Shown piece after piece: positions 6,098 to 6,143 of a DNA stretch of 6,143 nucleotides. The notes beneath the pieces were generated by a model. It saw only the letters and a list, made by a program, of their open reading frames with translations, ran no database searches and was not told where the DNA came from. Position numbers and translations under genes: made by a program. Source of the stretch: Thermoplasmata archaeon (GTDB lineage: Archaea > Thermoplasmatota > Thermoplasmata > Thermoplasmatales > Thermoplasmataceae); the NCBI GenBank assembly GCA_021850745.1, contig JAJZKX010000121.1:1-6143 (forward strand). The letters run 5' to 3'. Numbering within the stretch: the first letter of the stretch is position 1; every line of letters begins with the position of its first letter.

Positions 6098-6143
6098 ATC
6101 TTTCAGGCTTCATAAAAAGAAAATGGTAAAAAAATTTAGATCG
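6098..6143 (-). promoter_or_regulatory. AT-rich sequence upstream of the debranching-type gene
   Basis: Minus-strand TAAATTTTTTTA (6138-6127) could be a TATA-like element; it is centred about 36 bp before the TTG at 6097 and 20 bp before the ATG at 6113, so it fits neither start well. The ATG at 6113 opens a frame of 8 codons (MKPERFAR) ending at 6087. It overlaps, as ATGA, a TGA that closes the frame shared with the debranching-type gene, so the sequence could also be the tail of an upstream gene. The window ends too soon to decide. Confidence 0.3.

Noticed and set aside
6087..6113. Eight-codon ORF MKPERFAR as a leader peptide
   Set aside because: No ribosome-binding site or attenuator-like structure follows it; it is more useful as a hint of a frameshifted start than as a gene.

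Overview
The window looks like chromosomal DNA of an acidophilic archaeon of the Thermoplasmatales type; genus not resolved. The reasons are the protein families (a five-helix membrane protein resembling DUF973 with an N-terminal zinc ribbon, a sequon-rich exported protein), frequent ATA and AGA/AGG codons, and four genes with an archaeal TATA-like box close to 25-30 bp upstream of the likely start codon and no clear Shine-Dalgarno site, as expected for leaderless mRNAs. This assignment is inference; there is no rRNA or other phylogenetic marker here.

Layout from left to right. 1-1284 (minus) is the N-terminal 428 codons of an exported, probably N-glycosylated surface protein that runs off the left edge. 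1355-2365 (minus) is a soluble protein with a GT-A / family 2 glycosyltransferase fold whose usual nucleotide- and metal-binding aspartates are missing. A 149-bp divergent promoter region (2366-2514) separates it from 2515-3303 (plus), the zinc-ribbon membrane protein. 3362-4891 (plus, TTG start) is a 14-helix polysaccharide/lipid-linked oligosaccharide flippase of the MOP superfamily. It converges, with a 27-bp gap, on 4919-6097 (minus), a stand-alone glycogen-debranching-type (alpha/alpha)6 glycosidase domain whose 5' end is doubtful.

Functionally, three or four of the five genes fit one theme: making, moving or trimming glycans, plus a secreted protein that carries about 2.5 times more N-glycosylation sequons than its composition predicts. 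A reasonable reading is a small cell-envelope glycan neighbourhood (glycosyltransferase, flippase, glycoprotein), but every gene seems to have its own promoter, so it is not an obvious operon. I saw no RNA gene, CRISPR array, insertion sequence, attachment site or origin. No intergenic stretch exceeds 149 bp. I found no clearly new system; the most useful oddities are the degenerate glycosyltransferase, the doubtful debranching-enzyme start, and the inverted repeats beside the divergent promoters.
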